Below are positions 24,720-34,037 of a stretch of DNA of 64,000 bases, piece after piece. The DNA comes from Thermocatellispora tengchongensis (GTDB lineage Bacteria; Actinomycetota; Actinomycetes; Streptosporangiales; Streptosporangiaceae). Location: positions 1 to 64,000 of the forward strand of contig NZ_JACHGN010000005.1 in NCBI RefSeq assembly GCF_014202315.1. Reading direction: 5' to 3'. Each line of letters starts with the position of its first letter. Positions within the stretch are counted from its first letter, which is position 1. A program made the translations under genes and the position numbers. The notes beneath the pieces are model-generated. The model made no database searches and was not told the origin of the DNA. It was given only the letters and a program-made list of their open reading frames with translations.

Positions 24720-26081
24720 TCACAGGACCGGGAGGTGGCGGTCCAGCTCGAACTCGGTGACGTGGCGGCGGTACTCGTGCCATTCGGCGCGCTTGTTGCG
24801 CAGGAAGTAGTCGAAGACGTGCTCGCCCAGGGTTTCGGCCACCAGCTCGCTGCGCTCCATCACCGAGATGGCCTCGTCCAGCGACTGCGGCAGCGGCTGG
24901 ATGCCCAGCGCGCGCCGCTCGGCGGAGGTCAGCGCCCACACGTCGTCCTCGGCGCCGGGGGGCATCTCGTAGCCCTCCTCGATGCCCTTCAGCCCGGCGG
25001 CCAGGATCACCGCGAACGCGAGGTAGGGGTTGCACGCGGAGTCGAGCGAGCGGAACTCGATGCGGGTCGAGCCGCTCTTGTGCGGCTTGTACATCGGCAC
25101 CCGCACCAGCGCGGAGCGGTTGTTGTGCCCCCAGGAGATGTACGCCGGCGCCTCGCCGCCCTGCCCCGCGATGGCCTCGGCGCCGCCCCACAGCCGCTTG
25201 TAGGAGTTGACCCACTGGTTGCACACCGCGGTGATCTCGGCGGCGTGCCGCAGCAGCCCGCCGATGAACGAGCGGCCGATCTTGGAGAGCTGGTACTCCG
25301 CGCCCGGCTCGTAGAAGGCGTTGCGGTCGCCCTCGAACAGCGACATGTGGGTGTGCATGCCGGAGCCGGGGTGCTCGGTGAACGGCTTGGGCATGAAGCT
25401 GGCCCAGATGCCCTGCTCCAGCGCGACCTCCTTCATGACCAGCCGGAAGGTCATGATGTTGTCGGCGGTGGTGAGCGCGTCGGCGTAACGCAGGTCGATC
25501 TCCTGCTGGCCGGGGGCGCCCTCGTGGTGGCTGTACTCCACCGAGATGCCCATGGCCTCCAGCATCATGATCGCGTTGCGCCGGAAGTCGTGGCCCGAGC
25601 TGTGCGGGGTGTGGTCGAAGTAGCCGCCGGAGTCGATCGGCTCGGGCTTCTCACCGCGCTCCGGCTTCTTCTTCAGCAGGAAGAACTCCACCTCGGGGTG
25701 GGTGTAGAAGGTGAAGCCCATGTCGGCGGCCTTGGCCAGCGCGCGCTTGAGCACCCAGCGCGGGTCGGCGTGCGACGGCGAGCCGTCGGGCATCAGGATG
25801 TCGCAGAAGATGCGCGCCGCGCCCGGGGTCTCGCTGCGCCAGGGCAGGATCTGGAACGTGCCCGGGTCGGGCTTGGCCAGCATGTCGGACTCGTAGACGC
25901 GGGCGAAGCCCTCGATCGCCGAGCCGTCGAAGCCGATGCCCTCGGCGAACGCGCCCTCCAGCTCGGCCGGGGCGATGGCCACCGACTTCAGGAACCCGAG
26001 GACGTCGGTGAACCACAGCCGGATGAACCGGATGTCACGCTCCTCAAGGGTGCGCAGAACGAACTCCTGCTGGCGGTCCAA
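24720..26081 (-). CDS. glnA2: Glutamine synthetase family protein GlnA2
   Basis: 453 aa. Type I glutamine-synthetase fold: N-terminal WFTDVLGFLKS and GFDGSAIEGF, HPEVEFFL and HHEGAPGQQEID metal and glutamate-site motifs, the GSGMHTHMS loop, then NNRSALVRVP and RIEFRSLD. The N-terminus closely matches the GlnA2 branch, which lies beside glnE in mycobacteria. The Streptomyces member has been described as a gamma-glutamylpolyamine synthetase, so true glutamine synthesis should not be assumed. A Tyr at about 371 (GYEMPP) aligns with the adenylylation region. The start is TTG with GAAGGAG upstream. A GlnR-type box lies about 70-107 bp upstream. Confidence 0.93.
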   Translation of the reverse strand: MDRQQEFVLRTLEERDIRFIRLWFTDVLGFLKSVAIAPAELEGAFAEGIGFDGSAIEGFARVYESDMLAKPDPGTFQILPWRSETPGAARIFCDILMPDGSPSHADPRWVLKRALAKAADMGFTFYTHPEVEFFLLKKKPERGEKPEPIDSGGYFDHTPHSSGHDFRRNAIMMLEAMGISVEYSHHEGAPGQQEIDLRYADALTTADNIMTFRLVMKEVALEQGIWASFMPKPFTEHPGSGMHTHMSLFEGDRNAFYEPGAEYQLSKIGRSFIGGLLRHAAEITAVCNQWVNSYKRLWGGAEAIAGQGGEAPAYISWGHNNRSALVRVPMYKPHKSGSTRIEFRSLDSACNPYLAFAVILAAGLKGIEEGYEMPPGAEDDVWALTSAERRALGIQPLPQSLDEAISVMERSELVAETLGEHVFDYFLRNKRAEWHEYRRHVTEFELDRHLPVL

Positions 26082-26150
26082 GGCATCTCCTTCGTGCTGC
26101 CGTGCCCAACACCATTGTCAATCGCGGTCAGCGGAAGACATGTCTGGTCG

Positions 26151-26188
26151 GCTTCAAGTCTGCCCGCTGCGTGTTTCGCACACGTTAC
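26151..26188 (-). promoter_or_regulatory. GlnR-type binding site upstream of glnA2
   Basis: On the minus strand GTAAC-N6-GAAAC-N6-CGGGC-N6-GAAGC reads with the exact 11-bp period of the actinobacterial GlnR box (gTnAc-n6-GaAAc twice). The first pair is perfect; in the second the a-site is weak and the b-site has one mismatch. It lies in the upstream region of glnA2, fitting nitrogen control. Confidence 0.6.
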
Positions 26189-26263
26189 GGGGTCCAGTAG
26201 TGAGGATGCCCTATCAGCTCCCCAATCCCACGATACGTACCTCGTCGTAGCCGTCCACCCGGT

Positions 26264-27118
26264 TCAGCGGCGGGTGAAACCCCGGGCGAGCCGGTCCAGG
26301 AAGGCCAGGGCGTGATCGGCCGACCAGCGCTCGGCGCGGTGCTTGCGGGTCAGCCCCTTCACCAAGGGCTTGAGCGCGTCGAGCCGGCGCGGCGCGGGCG
26401 GGTCCTGGGTGAGGATCGCCGACAGCACGGCGGGCAGCCCGTCGCGGGCGAACGGCTGGTGCCCCTCCACCGCCTGGTACAGCGTGACGCCCACGGCCCA
26501 CAGGTCGGACGCCGCCGAAGCCCGCTCGCCCCTGATCCGCTCCGGCGCCAGGTACGCCGGCGTGCCCACCAGCCGCCCGGACGTCGTCAGCGAGCCCGGC
26601 TCCTGCTCGGCCACCGACAGCCCGAAGTCGGTCAGCACCACCCGGTCGCCCGTCAGCAGGATGTTGGCCGGCTTGACGTCCCGGTGCACGATCCCGGCCG
26701 CGTGCGCCGCCGACAGCGCCCCCAGCACCCAGGTGCCGATCGCGGCCACCGTCGACTCGGGCAGCGGCCCCTCCTGCAGCGCGTGCCCCAGCGAACGCCC
26801 CTTGACCAGCTCCATCACGATCCACGGCAGCCCGTCCTCCTCCACCACGTCGTGCACGGTGATCACACCGGGGTGGTTGAGCTGCGCGGCCAGCCGGGCC
26901 TCCCGCAGGGTCCGCCGCAACGCGGCGGCCCGCTCACGCGGCCCGAGGGCATGCCGCAACAGCACCTGCTTCACCGCGACGGGCCGGTGCAGAAGCTGGT
27001 CGTGGGCACGCCAGACCACGCCCATGCCGCCCTCGCCCAGCGGATCCTGGAGCACGTAGCGGCCGGCGAGCAGTCGGGAAGGATGCTCCGGCATGCGCGG
27101 CAACCTACCGGCCGCCAT
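26264..27118 (-). CDS. Soluble Ser/Thr protein kinase (Hanks type)
   Basis: 284 aa, kinase domain only. Glycine loop GEGGMGVV, Lys50 (VAVKQV), catalytic HRDVKPAN with Asp147, DFG with Asp164, and the GTPAYLAPE activation end are all present. There is no transmembrane segment or extracellular sensor, unlike PknB-type kinases, so it is cytosolic. The start could be MAAGR (27118) or MPEHP (27094); neither has a strong ribosome binding site. Target unknown. It is upstream of and co-directional with glnA2, about 180 bp apart. Confidence 0.93.
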   Translation of the reverse strand: MAAGRLPRMPEHPSRLLAGRYVLQDPLGEGGMGVVWRAHDQLLHRPVAVKQVLLRHALGPRERAAALRRTLREARLAAQLNHPGVITVHDVVEEDGLPWIVMELVKGRSLGHALQEGPLPESTVAAIGTWVLGALSAAHAAGIVHRDVKPANILLTGDRVVLTDFGLSVAEQEPGSLTTSGRLVGTPAYLAPERIRGERASAASDLWAVGVTLYQAVEGHQPFARDGLPAVLSAILTQDPPAPRRLDALKPLVKGLTRKHRAERWSADHALAFLDRLARGFTRR

Positions 27119-28603
27119 GGGGGCTGTCGGGAAGAATCATCCCAAGGAGTTTAGCCAGGTATGAAAGCCTCCCCCGACGGCAAGCCCGGCCCCCACGGCG
27201 ATCCGCCCCACACCACCCCGCCCAACACCCACCACCGGCCCTGCGCCACCGGACACCGCGCCGCCCTGCCCTGCCCGGCGCACCCCGCCGGGCATCGGTC
27301 GATGGAGGTGGCCGTGGCCTTGTGGCCAAGGCCCGAGGGCCGGGCATCGCGCCGGTGGGGTGGCGGAGCCGGGCTCGACCGGCACGAGCACGAGGAGGAT
27401 CAGCGCGCGGCTGCGCCCGACCGGCCCGGCGCGGGCGGCGCGGGCGGCGCGGGCGGCACGGACAGCACGGACAGCACGGACAGCACGGACAGGGCGGACA
27501 GCACGGACAGCGCGGACGGCGGGCCCTCCTCCCACAGCGTGCCGGCGCCCAGCACGGGACAGACCAGCATCGACCGGTACGGCGCGCACATCACCGCCAC
27601 GCCTCAGCAGGATCGTGACGGCCGGGATAGCGGACGCGATCGTCGCCGCGCCGCTGCCCGCCCTCCCTCGCGGCCGGTACGCCGACATGTAGGGGTGCGC
27701 CTGGCCGGTGGGCACCCTGCCGACCCCGCTCACCGGCACCCAGCCGCCCCAAGCCAACGGGCCCGCGTTGCCGCAACCCACGACCGGAGGTGACCGCCCA
27801 ACCACCGCCACCCCCCGACCCCCTCACCAGTACCCAGCCGCCGCAAGCCAACGGGCCCGGGTTGCCGTGGCTCCCGACCGGGGTGACCGGCTCAACGAGC
27901 GTTCATCGGATGCCAGATGGCAGCCGCTAGCGTGTGCCGGCATGCCCGCAAGGATCATGCCGGGCCGGGCCGGGCCGCGCGCGGCGACGGGCGCGCGCCT
28001 AGTCGGCGGGCACCCTGCCGACCCCGCTCATCGGCACCCGGCTGTTGGAGGCCGACAGGCCCGGGTTACCGGCCCGCGGCCAGGCGACCACCCCGGTCGC
28101 CGCCGGCCGTCTCCCCAACCGCCCCGCCACCCGTCTCCCCCGGCCCTCTCCCCAACCGCCCCGCCACCCGTCTCCCCCGGCCCTCTCCCCAACCGCCCCG
28201 CCACCCGTCTCCCCCGGCCCTCTCCCGAGGGCCCTACCGGCCGTCTCCCCGGCCGCCCTACCGGTCCCTTCCCGGGCCGGCCATCCACTGGCCTCTCCCC
28301 GGCCATCCACCGACCGTCTGCTCGGCCGCCCTACCGGCCCTCTCCCCGCCATCCACCGACCGTCTGCTCGGCCGCCCTCCCGCTCCTATCCCCGACCGGC
28401 CGAGGGGTGGCGCGGGGAGCGCTTTCAGCGAGTGTTGATCGGATGCCAAGTGGCGGTCGCTAGCGTCTGGCGGCATGCGGGCAAGGACCATGGCGGGCCG
28501 GGGCGCGGCGGCGGGGGCGCCCGGCGGGCACATTACAGGGCGCGAACGCTGGTGGAAGTTGCCGTTTCCCGACGGCGTCAGTACACGTACGCTTACCGCT
28601 GCA
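27119..28603. repeat. 1.4-kb gene-poor region of decayed repeats
   Basis: No credible gene. A unit of about 65 bp (core ACCCTGCCGACCCCGCTC and a following GGGCCCG-rich part) occurs at 27709-27773, 27814-27867 and 28007-28072. A second unit of about 70 bp containing ATCGGATGCCA and CGCTAGCGT occurs at 27912-27980 and 28437-28505. A run of GGCACGGACAGC-like triplets fills 27435-27520. The second copy of the 70-bp unit lies just before the SARP-receiver gene, so the unit may once have been its promoter region. Proline/arginine-rich reading frames here are by-products. Confidence 0.6.
28113..28230. repeat. 37-bp tandem repeat, about three copies
   Basis: Units begin CCCCAACCGCCCCGCCAC and recur with a period of exactly 37 bp (the AA dinucleotide at 28117, 28154 and 28191). 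Copies are almost identical, so the array is recent. Strongly strand-biased (C-rich top strand). Confidence 0.8.
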
Positions 28604-30112
28604 ATGTTGAAATTTCATGCCCTCGGGCCTTTTCAGGCATATAACGGCGACACGCCGTTGGATCTCGGCGGCCAGCGCCAGATGGCCGTGCTCGCGCGGC
28701 TCCTCGTGGCCGGAGGGCGCGCCGTGCCCGTGCACACGTTGATCGACGAGCTGTGGCCGGGTGAGCCGCCCGCGCAGGCCCTGTCCACCATCCAGGGGTA
28801 CGTCTCGCGGCTGCGGCGGGCGCTGGAGCCCGGACGGGCGCCGCGTGAGGAGGCGGGCGTGCTCGTCTCGGCCCCGCCCGGGTACGCCCTGCGGGCCCGC
28901 ACCGATCAGGTGGACACCTGGAGGTTCGAGGCGCTGGTGAAGGCCGAGGCCGATCCGGAGGCCGACCCCGAGGGCGACTGGCAGCGCATGGAGACCGCGC
29001 TCGAACTGTGGCGCGGGCCGGCGCTGGCCGAGTTCTCCGACCTGTCCTGGGCGGCCACCGAGGCGGGCCGGTTGGAGGAGCTGCGCCTGGTGGCGACCGA
29101 GCGGCGGGCCAACGCGGGCATCCTGCTCGGCCGGTCGGCCTCGATGGTGCCCGACCTGGAGGCGCACGCCGCGGCCCACCCGCTGCGGGAGGAGGCGTGG
29201 CGGCTGTACGCGCTGGCGCTCTACCGCGCCGGCCGCCAGGGCGACGCGCTGGGCGCGCTGCGCCGCGCCCGCGCCATGTGGCGCGACGAGCTGGGCCTGG
29301 ACCTGAGCGCGGCGTTGCAGCGGCTTGAGGCCGACATGCTCGCCCAGGCGCCGCACCTCGACGGGCGGCGCGGCGCCGCCGTGGCGAGGGCGGCGGCCGT
29401 ACGGGCGGCGGTGGGGGGCGAGCAGGGGCATGCCGCCGCGCCCGGCGCCGCGCCGCTGCGCGTGGTCGTCGTGGACGACCAGGCCCTGGTGCGCACCGGC
29501 ATGCGGGTGGTGCTGGACAGCGAGACCGGGCTGGAGCTGGCCGGGGAGGCCGAGGACGGCGAGCAGGCCATCGCCGTGGTCCGCGAGACCCGGCCCGACC
29601 TGGTGCTGATGGACATCCAGATGCCCCGCCTGGACGGCCTCACCGCGGCCAGGCGGCTGCTCGCCGACGACAACCCGCCGAAGGTGATCATGATGACGAC
29701 CTTCGGCACCGACGAGAACCTGTACGCCGCGCTGCGTGCCGGCGTGAGCGGGTTCGTGCTGAAGACGTCGCCGCCCGAGCAGCTCATCGCCGCGCTGCGC
29801 GCCGCCGCGTCCGGGGACGCGCTGATCGACCCGGCGGTCACCACCCGGCTGATCGCGGCCTTCGCCGGGCGCCTGGACCCGGCCACGCCGCCCGAGCTGG
29901 CCGGGCTGTCCGACAGCCAGCTCGACCTGATCAAGCTGATCGCCCGCGGCCTGACCAACCGGCAGGTCGCCGCGACGCTGGGCGTCCCGGAGCCGACGGT
30001 GTCCGACCGGGTCTCCGAGCTGCTGGACCGCCTCGGCCTGCTCGACCGGGCGCAGCTCGTCGTGATCGCGTACGAGTCCGGCCTGGTCAACCCGGCCGGG
30101 CACGGGCGCTGA
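28604..30112 (+). CDS. Fused SARP-type regulator, receiver and LuxR-type HTH
   Basis: 502 aa from ATG 28604. Domains in order: OmpR-like winged helix (about 1-95, GGQRQMAVLARLL, VSRLRRAL), BTAD helical domain (about 100-250), low-complexity linker, response-regulator receiver (285-400: acidic DD at 291-292, phosphoacceptor Asp337 in VLMDIQMP, Lys387), then a NarL/LuxR-type HTH (about 433-490, RGLTNRQVAATLG). SARPs normally lack a receiver, and NarL regulators lack SARP/BTAD, so this joins two DNA-binding modules under one phosphorylation switch. No clear ribosome binding site before the ATG. The histidine kinase gene follows by 19 bp. Confidence 0.9.
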   Translation: MLKFHALGPFQAYNGDTPLDLGGQRQMAVLARLLVAGGRAVPVHTLIDELWPGEPPAQALSTIQGYVSRLRRALEPGRAPREEAGVLVSAPPGYALRARTDQVDTWRFEALVKAEADPEADPEGDWQRMETALELWRGPALAEFSDLSWAATEAGRLEELRLVATERRANAGILLGRSASMVPDLEAHAAAHPLREEAWRLYALALYRAGRQGDALGALRRARAMWRDELGLDLSAALQRLEADMLAQAPHLDGRRGAAVARAAAVRAAVGGEQGHAAAPGAAPLRVVVVDDQALVRTGMRVVLDSETGLELAGEAEDGEQAIAVVRETRPDLVLMDIQMPRLDGLTAARRLLADDNPPKVIMMTTFGTDENLYAALRAGVSGFVLKTSPPEQLIAALRAAASGDALIDPAVTTRLIAAFAGRLDPATPPELAGLSDSQLDLIKLIARGLTNRQVAATLGVPEPTVSDRVSELLDRLGLLDRAQLVVIAYESGLVNPAGHGR

Positions 30113-30131
30113 CGGCCGGGGGACGGCTCCG

Positions 30132-32111
30132 GTGCCGGGCTCGCCGGGGGCGGGGTGGGTGCGTGCGGTCTCGGGGGCGGTGGCCGCGCTCGCGGTGACG
30201 CTGACCGTGACCGGCACCATCCTCCAGTTCCGCGTGCCCGCGGAGTGGGCGCCCTGGCCGCCCGTGGCGCCCGACCACGGCGCGGGGCTCACCTTCCCGG
30301 TGGTCGGCGCGTTCCTCCTCGCGCACCGGCCCCGGCTCAGGATGGGCTGGCTGATGTGCGGCGGCGGCCTGGCCTGCGCGGTCAACGTGATGGCGACCGG
30401 GCTGCTGGTGCACCACGCGTCGGCGGGCGACCTGGAGACGGCCGGGTACATGCGGCTGGCGGCGGCCCTCGGCTGGCAGCTCGGCGGCGCGACGCTGGCC
30501 GTCCTGCTGCCGCTGCTGTCGCCCGACGACAGGCTGCCGTCGCGCCGCTGGCGGGTGGTGGTCGTCGTGGGCGTGCTGGCCACGCTGGCGGAGGGCACCC
30601 GCATCCTGGTACGCCCGACGCCGCCCGCGGCCTCGTACATGTGGCCGCAGGTGATCCCCAACCCGCTGGCGATCGAGTCGCTGGCCCCGTACAACGCCAC
30701 GATCATGACCGTCACCACCGTCGCGATCAACGTGTGCGTGGTGCTCGCGCTGCTGTCGCTGGGGCTGCGGCTCCGCCGCGCCGACCCGCTGGGGCGCAGG
30801 CAGATCGGCTGGCCGCTCGCGACGTTCGCGATCTACGTCGTGTTCCTGATCCTCGGCGAGGACTTCTGGCTGCCCGCGACGATCTGGACCGGGCTGATCC
30901 CGGTGGCCATCGCCTTCGCGGTGCTGCGCTACCGGCTGTACGGCATCGACACGGTGATCAGCCGGGCCGTGGTCGCGACCGGCCTGATCTTCGCGATCGG
31001 CGCGGTGTACTTCGGCGTGGGGGCGCTGGGCGGGCTGCTGGTGTCCGGCTACGACGAGCTGGCCGGCCTGGCGGCGGCGCTGGCGGCGGGCGCGTTCTTC
31101 CAGCCGCTGCGCGTCCGGCTGCGCCGGCTGGCCGACGTGATGCTGTACGGCAAGCACGGCGAGCCCAGGGAGCTGGCCAGGAGGCTGGCCAGGGAGGTGC
31201 GCGAGACCGAGCCGACGAACGCGCTGGCCGCCGTGACCGCGGTCGTGCGCGACGGGCTCGGCGTGACCGGCGTCGCGGTCGAGGTCGGCCGGGCGGGCAT
31301 CCGGGTCGAGCTGGGCCGGGCCGGGCCCGATCCGCGCGAGGTGCCCCTGATCTGGCACGGGGAGCCGGTGGGCCGGATGCTGCTCGGCCCTCCCGGGCCG
31401 CGCCGGTTCGCGGCGGCGTACAACGACCGGCTGATCGCGGCGGCGACGCCGTACGTGTCCGACGTCGCGCACGCGGTCCTGATGGCCGCCGATCTGCAAC
31501 GTTCCAGGGAGCGCATCCTGAGCGCGCGCGAGGAGGAGCGGCGCAGGCTCCGCCGCGACCTGCACGACGGTCTCGGCCAGGCGCTGACGAACATGTCGAT
31601 GTCGCTGAACATGGCCAGGCTGACCCTGCGCAAGGCGCCGTCGTCGGCCGACCGACTGCTGCTGGACCTGCGCACCGGCATGGACTCGGTCAGCCAGGAG
31701 ATCCGCGAGCTGGTCTACGGGCTGCGCCCGCCCAGCCTGGACGACCTGGGCCTGGCGGGTGCGATCCGCGCCCTGGCCGACGAGCCGGGACCCCCGGTCT
31801 CGGTCGAGGTCGAGGGTGAGATGACCGAGTTGCCGGCGGCGGTGGAGGTCGCGGCGTACCGGATCGCGCAGGAGGCGCTGACGAACGTGCGCAAGCACTC
31901 GGGGGCCTCGCGCGCCACGGTCTCGCTGACGCGCACCCCGCACGCGCTCGTCGTACGGGTGCGCGACGACGGCAAGGGCCTGCCCGAGCACCGGCGCTCC
32001 GGGGTCGGCTTCGCCTCCATGCGCGAGCGCGCGGCCGAGCTGGGCGGCACCTGCCTGATCACCTCCGACTCGGGCACGCAGGTCGAGGCGACGCTGCCTC
32101 TGCCCGGCTGA
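30132..32111 (+). CDS. NarL-type membrane sensor histidine kinase
   Basis: 659 aa. About eight hydrophobic segments in the first 310 residues form a membrane sensor. A GAF-like stretch follows (LAAVTAVVRDGLGVTGV), then HisKA_3 with REEERRRLRRDLHDGLG (phospho-His) and a C-terminal HATPase (QEALTNVRKHSGA, VRDDGKGLPEHRRSGVGFASM). GTG start 19 bp after the SARP-receiver stop, with GGGGGA upstream. It almost certainly phosphorylates that regulator. Stimulus unknown. Confidence 0.93.
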   Translation: MPGSPGAGWVRAVSGAVAALAVTLTVTGTILQFRVPAEWAPWPPVAPDHGAGLTFPVVGAFLLAHRPRLRMGWLMCGGGLACAVNVMATGLLVHHASAGDLETAGYMRLAAALGWQLGGATLAVLLPLLSPDDRLPSRRWRVVVVVGVLATLAEGTRILVRPTPPAASYMWPQVIPNPLAIESLAPYNATIMTVTTVAINVCVVLALLSLGLRLRRADPLGRRQIGWPLATFAIYVVFLILGEDFWLPATIWTGLIPVAIAFAVLRYRLYGIDTVISRAVVATGLIFAIGAVYFGVGALGGLLVSGYDELAGLAAALAAGAFFQPLRVRLRRLADVMLYGKHGEPRELARRLAREVRETEPTNALAAVTAVVRDGLGVTGVAVEVGRAGIRVELGRAGPDPREVPLIWHGEPVGRMLLGPPGPRRFAAAYNDRLIAAATPYVSDVAHAVLMAADLQRSRERILSAREEERRRLRRDLHDGLGQALTNMSMSLNMARLTLRKAPSSADRLLLDLRTGMDSVSQEIRELVYGLRPPSLDDLGLAGAIRALADEPGPPVSVEVEGEMTELPAAVEVAAYRIAQEALTNVRKHSGASRATVSLTRTPHALVVRVRDDGKGLPEHRRSGVGFASMRERAAELGGTCLITSDSGTQVEATLPLPG

Positions 32112-32185
32112 GCCGGCGCCCAGGGCGTACGGTGATCTGGATCGCACCCGGCAGGCCCTGATAGGGCGAAGCCACATAACGGAAT

Positions 32186-33982
32186 ATGGTGTACATCGTG
32201 GCACAATTGCGCATCGCTCTGGCCCAGACCAACCCCACCGTCGGCGACCTGACCGCCAACGCCGGAAAGCTCGTCGACTGGACGCGCCGCGCCTCCGAGC
32301 GGGGCGCCCACCTGGTCGTGTTCACCGAGATGTTCCTCACCGGCTACCCGGTGGAGGACCTGGTGCTGCGTAACTCGTTCGTGGAGGCCTCGATCGCCTC
32401 GCTGGACGCCGTGGCGCGCCGGCTGGCCGACGAGGGGCTCGGCGAGCTGCCCGTCGTGGTCGGTTACGTCGGCCGGGCCAACCTGGCGCCGCGGGTCGGC
32501 CAGCCGAAGGGCGCGCCGCTGGACGCCGCCGCGGTGCTGCACCGCGGCTCCGTCGTCACGCGCACGGCCAAGCACCACCTGCCCAACTACGGGGTGTTCG
32601 ACGAGTACCGCTACTTCGTGCGCGGCGACCGGCTGCCGATCTTCCGGCTGCGCGGCGTGGACGTCGCGGTCGCGGTCTGCGAGGACCTGTGGCAGGAGGG
32701 CGGCCCGGTCGCGGTGGTGTCGCAGGCGGGCGCGGGGCTGCTGGTCGTGCCGAACGCCTCGCCGTACGAGCGGGAGAAGGACGACGTACGGCTGGAGCTG
32801 GTCGCGCGGCGGGCCCGCGAGGCCGGGTGCGCGCTGGCGTACGCCAACCAGATCGGCGGGCAGGACGAGCTGATCTTCGACGGCGACTCGATCGTGGTGG
32901 GCGCCGACGGCACGCTGATCGCGCGGGCGGCGCAGTTCACCGAGGAGCTGCTGGTCACCGACCTGGAGCTGCCCGAGGCCGACCCCGAGGCGCGTCCGGG
33001 CTCCTACCCCTACGACGCCGGCGACGGCTCCACCATCACCGTCGAGCGGCTGGACCTCGGCCTGGAGCCGGTGCCGCCGTACGAGCCGGAGCCGCCGTCG
33101 ATCGCCGCCAGGCTGGACGACCTGGAGGAGGTCTACTCCGCGCTGGTGCTCGGCGTGCGCGACTACGCCGCCAAGAACGGCTTCCAGTCGGTGATCCTGG
33201 GCCTGTCGGGCGGCATCGACTCGGCGCTGACCGCCACGATCGCCTCCGACGCGATCGGCCCGGAGCGGGTCAACGTGGTGCTCATGCCCTCGCGCTACTC
33301 CTCCGAGCACTCACTGTCCGACGCGCGGGAGCTGGTGGAGCGGCAGGGCATCCGCTCGCGCGTGGTGCCGATCGAGGGCATCGTGGACGCCTTCGAGAAG
33401 GAGATCGACCTGAGCGGCCTGGCCGCGGAGAACCTCCAGGCGCGGGTGCGCGGCATGCTGCTCATGGGGCTGTCCAACGAGCACGGCCACCTGGTGCTGA
33501 CCACGGGCAACAAGAGCGAGCTCGCCACCGGCTACTCCACCCTGTACGGCGACTCCGCCGGCGGCTTCGCGCCGATCAAGGACGTGCCCAAGACGATGGT
33601 CTGGCAGCTCGCCCGGTGGCGTAACGAGCAGCGGGGGTCCGGAGAGTTCATCCGCGATTTCGGCCGGCCGCCGATCCCGGTGAACTCCATCGAGAAGGAG
33701 CCCAGCGCCGAGCTGCGGCCGGGGCAGCTCGACACCGACTCGCTGCCGCCGTACGAGGTGCTGGACCGGCTGCTGGACGACTACGTCGAAAAGGACATGG
33801 GCCGCGAGGAGCTGATCGCCGCCGGGCACGACCCGGCGCTGGTGGCGCGGATCATCCGGCTGGTGGACCTGGCGGAGTACAAGCGCCGGCAGTACCCGCC
33901 GGGCCCGAAGATCACCCCGAAGAACTTCGGCCGCGACCGCCGGCTGCCCATCACCAACCGCTGGCGCGAGACCGGCGCGTGA
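32186..33982 (+). CDS. nadE: Glutamine-dependent NAD+ synthetase
   Basis: 598 aa. The N-terminal nitrilase-type glutaminase domain (about 1-270) has FTEMFLTGYP (Glu), the Lys in TAKHHLPNYGVFDEYRYF, and catalytic Cys in VAVCEDLWQEG. The C-terminal ammonia-dependent synthetase has LGLSGGIDSALTA (PP-loop, about 341-346) and TTGNKSELATGYSTLYGD. It converts deamido-NAD to NAD+ with glutamine as nitrogen donor, the last step of NAD biosynthesis. ATG 32186 or GTG 32198 (MAQLRIALAQ, the common family start) are both possible. It is monocistronic and ends in a bidirectional terminator. Confidence 0.96.
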   Translation: MVYIVAQLRIALAQTNPTVGDLTANAGKLVDWTRRASERGAHLVVFTEMFLTGYPVEDLVLRNSFVEASIASLDAVARRLADEGLGELPVVVGYVGRANLAPRVGQPKGAPLDAAAVLHRGSVVTRTAKHHLPNYGVFDEYRYFVRGDRLPIFRLRGVDVAVAVCEDLWQEGGPVAVVSQAGAGLLVVPNASPYEREKDDVRLELVARRAREAGCALAYANQIGGQDELIFDGDSIVVGADGTLIARAAQFTEELLVTDLELPEADPEARPGSYPYDAGDGSTITVERLDLGLEPVPPYEPEPPSIAARLDDLEEVYSALVLGVRDYAAKNGFQSVILGLSGGIDSALTATIASDAIGPERVNVVLMPSRYSSEHSLSDARELVERQGIRSRVVPIEGIVDAFEKEIDLSGLAAENLQARVRGMLLMGLSNEHGHLVLTTGNKSELATGYSTLYGDSAGGFAPIKDVPKTMVWQLARWRNEQRGSGEFIRDFGRPPIPVNSIEKEPSAELRPGQLDTDSLPPYEVLDRLLDDYVEKDMGREELIAAGHDPALVARIIRLVDLAEYKRRQYPPGPKITPKNFGRDRRLPITNRWRETGA

Positions 33983-33986
33983 ACGC

Positions 33987-34029
33987 GGTGGTCCCCCTTC
34001 CGCCGCCTGGGGGCGGAAGGGGGACCACC
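33987..34029. terminator. Bidirectional terminator between nadE and the tetR gene
   Basis: Perfect 18-bp stem (GGTGGTCCCCCTTCCGCC at 33987-34004, complement 34012-34029) with loop GCCTGGG, exactly in the convergent gap. Confidence 0.85.
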
Positions 34030-34037
34030 GGATCGGC

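Noticed and set aside
28100-28240. CRISPR-like regular repeats
   Set aside because: The 37-bp units are directly tandem, with no unique spacers between them and no cas genes nearby.
27708-28463. Proline/arginine-rich 251-codon frame
   Set aside because: Lies over tandem and dispersed repeats; composition comes from the repeat units, and no start signal or homology-like segment was seen.
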